Origin: Alphaproteobacteria bacterium
GTDB taxonomy: Bacteria; Pseudomonadota; Alphaproteobacteria; Rs-D84
Direction of reading: 5' to 3'
Length of the DNA stretch: 8,134 nucleotides
Assembly: GCA_029051085.1 (NCBI GenBank)
Contig: JAIDLK010000037.1
Span: 1 to 8,134 of the forward strand
Positions 6,229 through 8,134 of this stretch are shown here, in pieces. The notes under the pieces were generated by a model. That model saw only the letters and a list, made by a program, of their open reading frames with translations, ran no database searches and was not told the origin of the DNA. The position numbers were made by a program, and so were the translations under genes. The stretch's first letter is position 1, and every line of letters begins with the position of its first letter.

Positions 6229-6250
6229 TGGAACACCCAATGACAATATA

Positions 6251-6279
6251 ATTATATACAGCCAACATGATTAACACAA
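6251..6279 (-). promoter_or_regulatory. Probable promoter of the structured leader
   Basis: TTGTGT (6279-6274) and TATAAT (6256-6251) on the minus strand are separated by 17 bases; expected start near 6244. The -10 lies in the palindrome TATAATTATA (6247-6256), so a plus-strand -10 also exists there, without a good -35. Confidence 0.5.
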
Positions 6280-6284
6280 GAAAT

Positions 6285-6313
6285 AAAAAAGCCGGCTTTT
6301 GCTGGCTTTTTTT
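6285..6313. terminator. Terminator after ftsK, able to act in both directions
   Basis: GCCGGC (6291-6296), loop TTTT, GCTGGC (6301-6306). On the minus strand it follows the ftsK stop (6316) and ends in six T, but one pair in the stem is A-C. On the plus strand that pair is G-T wobble and seven T follow (6307-6313), so the plus-strand reading is the more stable hairpin. Confidence 0.75.
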
Positions 6314-6315
6314 CA

Positions 6316-8134
6316 TTATAATATATGGCGCTTGTTATTGGCATCGGGCGCGCTGACAACACCCTCTTCTTCCATACGCTCTATAAATGTCGCCGCCTTG
6401 TTATATCCGATTTGCAGACGCCGTTGCAGATAAGAAATGGTCGGCTTTTTATCACGCAAAACTATTTCCTTGGCCTGGGTATACAGGTCCGCATCTTTTT
6501 CACCCTTGGTCTGGGCGGCGGGCGCCGCCGGTACCGCAGCGGCAGTTTCCGCCGCATCATCACCATCGGTAACACCGGCCGCATATTCCGGCGCACCCTG
6601 TGCACGCAGGAAGTCACCAATCGCATTCAGCTCACCATCCGATATATACGCGCCGTGTATTCGCACAGGAACACGTCCCGCCTCGCTGAACAGCATGTCA
6701 CCCATCGCAAGCAGGTTCTCGGCCCCACCCTCGCCCAGTGTCGTACGCGAGTCGATATTGCTTCGCGCCTGGAACGAAACACGCGTCGGGAAATTGGCCT
6801 TGATAACACCGGTTATTGTCGTCGCATCCGGACGCTGGGTCGCCATAATCAGATGAATGCCGGCCGCACGCGCCTTTTGTGCGATACGCTGAACACAGGC
6901 CTCAACCTCTTTGCGCGCCAAACTCATCAAATCCGCAACCTCGTCTATGATAATTACGATATACGGCAAATCAGACAAATCTATTTCCTGACTCTCGAAT
7001 AACAGCTCACCCGTCTCTTCATCGGTACCGACGGCAACCTGGCGTGTCATCTTTTCCCCAGACGCCCGTTTTTTTGCCGCCATTTCATTATAACTTTCAA
7101 CATTGCGCGCATCCAACACCTGCATTTGCTTATAGCGCTCCTCCATCTCGCGGACGGCCCATTTCAATGCATTTACAGCCGCCCCCGGGTCCAGCTTTAC
7201 AATCGGCGTAATCAAATGCGGAACATCATCCCAGAATCCGAAATCAACACCCTTGGGGTCGATAATCATCAGCTTGCACTTATCCGGCGTAAAATGATAA
7301 ACAATGGACGTAATCAAAGACTGAATAAATACGGACTTACCCGACCCAGTTCGACCCGCCACCAGCATATGCGGCATTTTCGCCAGGTCATAGTACATGG
7401 GCTTTCCACCAATATTTACCCCCAGTGCCAAAGGAATCTTATACTTGGATTCAACAAATGCGGAATCTGCAATAATTTCACGATATCTTACCGTCTGGCG
7501 GTTCAGATTCACCATCTCCACACCCAGATACGGCGTACCCGGGATATGCGCTATACGCATGCTTTCCGTCGCCATGGCACGCGTCATGTCTTTTACCGTC
7601 TCTGTAATCTTTGCAATTCTAACACCGGTATCAGGTTCAAACTCAAACAGCGTAACAATCGGCCCCGGCTTTATTCCGACAACTTTACCATATACCCCAA
7701 ACTCTTCAAAATGGTCCTCTAACGATACCGCTACACGCTTTAATTCTGCGGTTACACCCGTCTTGCTGAAATTAGAGGCATCCAGCAACTCCGGCGGCGG
7801 CAGTTCATATTCCGCCGATATCCCGACCTCACGCGCCGGCGCCACAACACGACGCTTTATCGCACGACTGCGGCCGCGACGCACAGCGGGCGCCGCAGAC
7901 GCGCTTTCTTCATCTTCTTCATCGTCCGCATCGTCTTGCAAATCTTCTTCTTGGACCGCGGCAGCATCCGCTTCAATCGGACGCGTCAAATGGAATACAG
8001 ACAGCAGCCATCGCACCACGCGCCACACAGCCCCGGCAACAGAACGCAAATGCGACCACTTTATATGCAAAACAACACCGGCATTATCAAAGAAAACGCC
8101 GACATGCACCAGCCCCAGCGCCACAGCCCAGCCC
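6316..8134 (-). CDS. ftsK: DNA translocase FtsK, 3' part (motor and gamma domains)
   Basis: The gene enters from the right edge with its start outside the window; 605 codons are visible. FtsK is the septum-anchored hexameric ATPase that pumps the chromosome through the closing division site and supports dimer resolution at dif. Numbering from the codon at 8124: hydrophobic residues up to about 20 look like the end of the membrane domain; an acidic/Arg linker (50-95) is short; the alpha/beta motor starts near 110. It contains Walker A GRTGSGKS (257-264, K263) and Walker B IVIIIDE (389-395), followed by IMATQRPDATTITG (426-439). After an Ala-rich spacer (515-540) comes the winged-helix gamma domain (about 545-602, ISYLQRRLQIGYNKAATFIERME), which in known FtsK reads polar KOPS sites. 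The order and C-terminal ending match family members. Position 258 is Arg where I expect Thr or Ala. It is the first of the minus-strand genes here, ended by its own terminator. Confidence 0.95.
   Translation of the reverse strand, partial: GWAVALGLVHVGVFFDNAGVVLHIKWSHLRSVAGAVWRVVRWLLSVFHLTRPIEADAAAVQEEDLQDDADDEEDEESASAAPAVRRGRSRAIKRRVVAPAREVGISAEYELPPPELLDASNFSKTGVTAELKRVAVSLEDHFEEFGVYGKVVGIKPGPIVTLFEFEPDTGVRIAKITETVKDMTRAMATESMRIAHIPGTPYLGVEMVNLNRQTVRYREIIADSAFVESKYKIPLALGVNIGGKPMYYDLAKMPHMLVAGRTGSGKSVFIQSLITSIVYHFTPDKCKLMIIDPKGVDFGFWDDVPHLITPIVKLDPGAAVNALKWAVREMEERYKQMQVLDARNVESYNEMAAKKRASGEKMTRQVAVGTDEETGELLFESQEIDLSDLPYIVIIIDEVADLMSLARKEVEACVQRIAQKARAAGIHLIMATQRPDATTITGVIKANFPTRVSFQARSNIDSRTTLGEGGAENLLAMGDMLFSEAGRVPVRIHGAYISDGELNAIGDFLRAQGAPEYAAGVTDGDDAAETAAAVPAAPAAQTKGEKDADLYTQAKEIVLRDKKPTISYLQRRLQIGYNKAATFIERMEEEGVVSAPDANNKRHIL

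Larger units (their letters stand above)
6036..6244 (-). ncRNA. Structured leader or stand-alone small RNA of about 209 bases upstream of the cysteine-rich gene
   Basis: A promoter at 6279-6251 and the hairpin at 6062-6036 delimit a predicted minus-strand RNA. Hand-found helices: TCATTGG/CCAATGA (6243-6237 with 6231-6225); GCCATA/TATGGC (6206-6201 with 6183-6178), which overlaps a competing GGCGC/GCGCC; TGTTTTT/AAAAACA (6165-6159 with 6147-6141); CTCCTGA/TCAGGAG (6139-6133 with 6124-6118); ACAAT/ATTGT (6092-6088 with 6080-6076). Two longer pairings compete. The first is 6221-6211 with 6077-6068 (10 bp, one bulge). The second is 6126-6114 with 6071-6060 (12 bp, one bulge). The second excludes the CTCCTGA hairpin, four pairs of the first and three pairs of the terminator. 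I match it to no known riboswitch, 6S, SRP or tmRNA. Helices were found by eye and no energies were computed. Confidence 0.45.

Noticed and set aside
6055..6243. Plus-strand 62-codon open frame opposite the leader
   Set aside because: No ATG-plus-ribosome-site start and no recognisable protein character; it is opposite a region whose palindromic pairings explain the sequence better.
6036..6244. 6S RNA, tmRNA, SRP RNA or a known riboswitch
   Set aside because: The size would suit 6S RNA, but the 5' end forms a local hairpin instead of pairing with the 3' end. I see no tmRNA tag or tRNA-like ends, no SRP GGAAGGAAGC-type loop, and no TPP (CUGAGA) or c-di-GMP signature.
6325..7722. Long plus-strand frames opposite ftsK (225 and 198 codons)
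   Set aside because: They are antisense to a well-conserved ftsK frame with all motifs in place, and their translations look like arbitrary basic/Ile-rich shadow sequence.
1..8134. CRISPR array, transposon, integron, toxin-antitoxin or tRNA gene
   Set aside because: No regularly spaced direct repeats, terminal inverted repeats with a transposase, small paired ORFs or tRNA T-arm with matching acceptor stem were found on either strand.

Overview
The window looks like chromosomal DNA from an uncultured, probably host-associated alphaproteobacterium. Supporting signs are the DnaQ and FtsK sequences, two exported beta-barrels that end in phenylalanine (so a Gram-negative outer membrane), and cysteine-rich exported proteins of a style I associate with gut Alphaproteobacteria metagenomes. 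The lineage is an inference; the sequence carries no rRNA or tRNA to settle it. No mobile element, CRISPR array, defence module or tRNA was seen.

Layout. Positions 1-162 (minus) hold the first 54 codons of a UvrD/PcrA-type helicase. It is transcribed away from dnaQ (221-898, plus), a DEDDh exonuclease; the two promoters share a palindromic -10 box. A bidirectional terminator (897-929) separates dnaQ from a run of minus-strand genes. Read in their own direction these are: the 3' part of ftsK (8134-6316, 5' end outside the window); a 304-base intergenic region with a promoter, competing RNA helices and a terminator-like hairpin; a small cysteine-rich exported protein (6011-5379); a 415-residue outer-membrane barrel with a Ser/Thr/Arg-rich N-terminal tract (5291-4044); a 240-residue barrel of related type (3970-3248); and a 743-residue exported protein with 30 cysteines (3181-950).

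How the genes may work together. The helicase, DnaQ and FtsK are housekeeping DNA-metabolism genes that flank an envelope cluster. All four cluster products begin with signal peptides: two barrels, one large periplasmic or surface cysteine-rich protein and one small cysteine-rich protein. The large protein and the 415-residue barrel share a Ser/Thr/Arg-rich tract after the signal peptide, and their promoters share a CTTTTTT-17-TATAAT architecture with an extended -10. This suggests they are co-expressed. The 240-residue barrel probably depends on readthrough from the barrel gene upstream.

The most interesting items are: (1) a C-x6-C heptad that recurs seven times in the 743-residue protein; (2) the region upstream of the small cysteine-rich gene, whose minus-strand transcript could form mutually exclusive helices next to a terminator, with a cysteine-rich 31-codon ORF inside; (3) the matched promoters. 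I cannot show that these form a new system, but the exported four-gene cluster with its leader is the part that ordinary annotation would leave unexplained.
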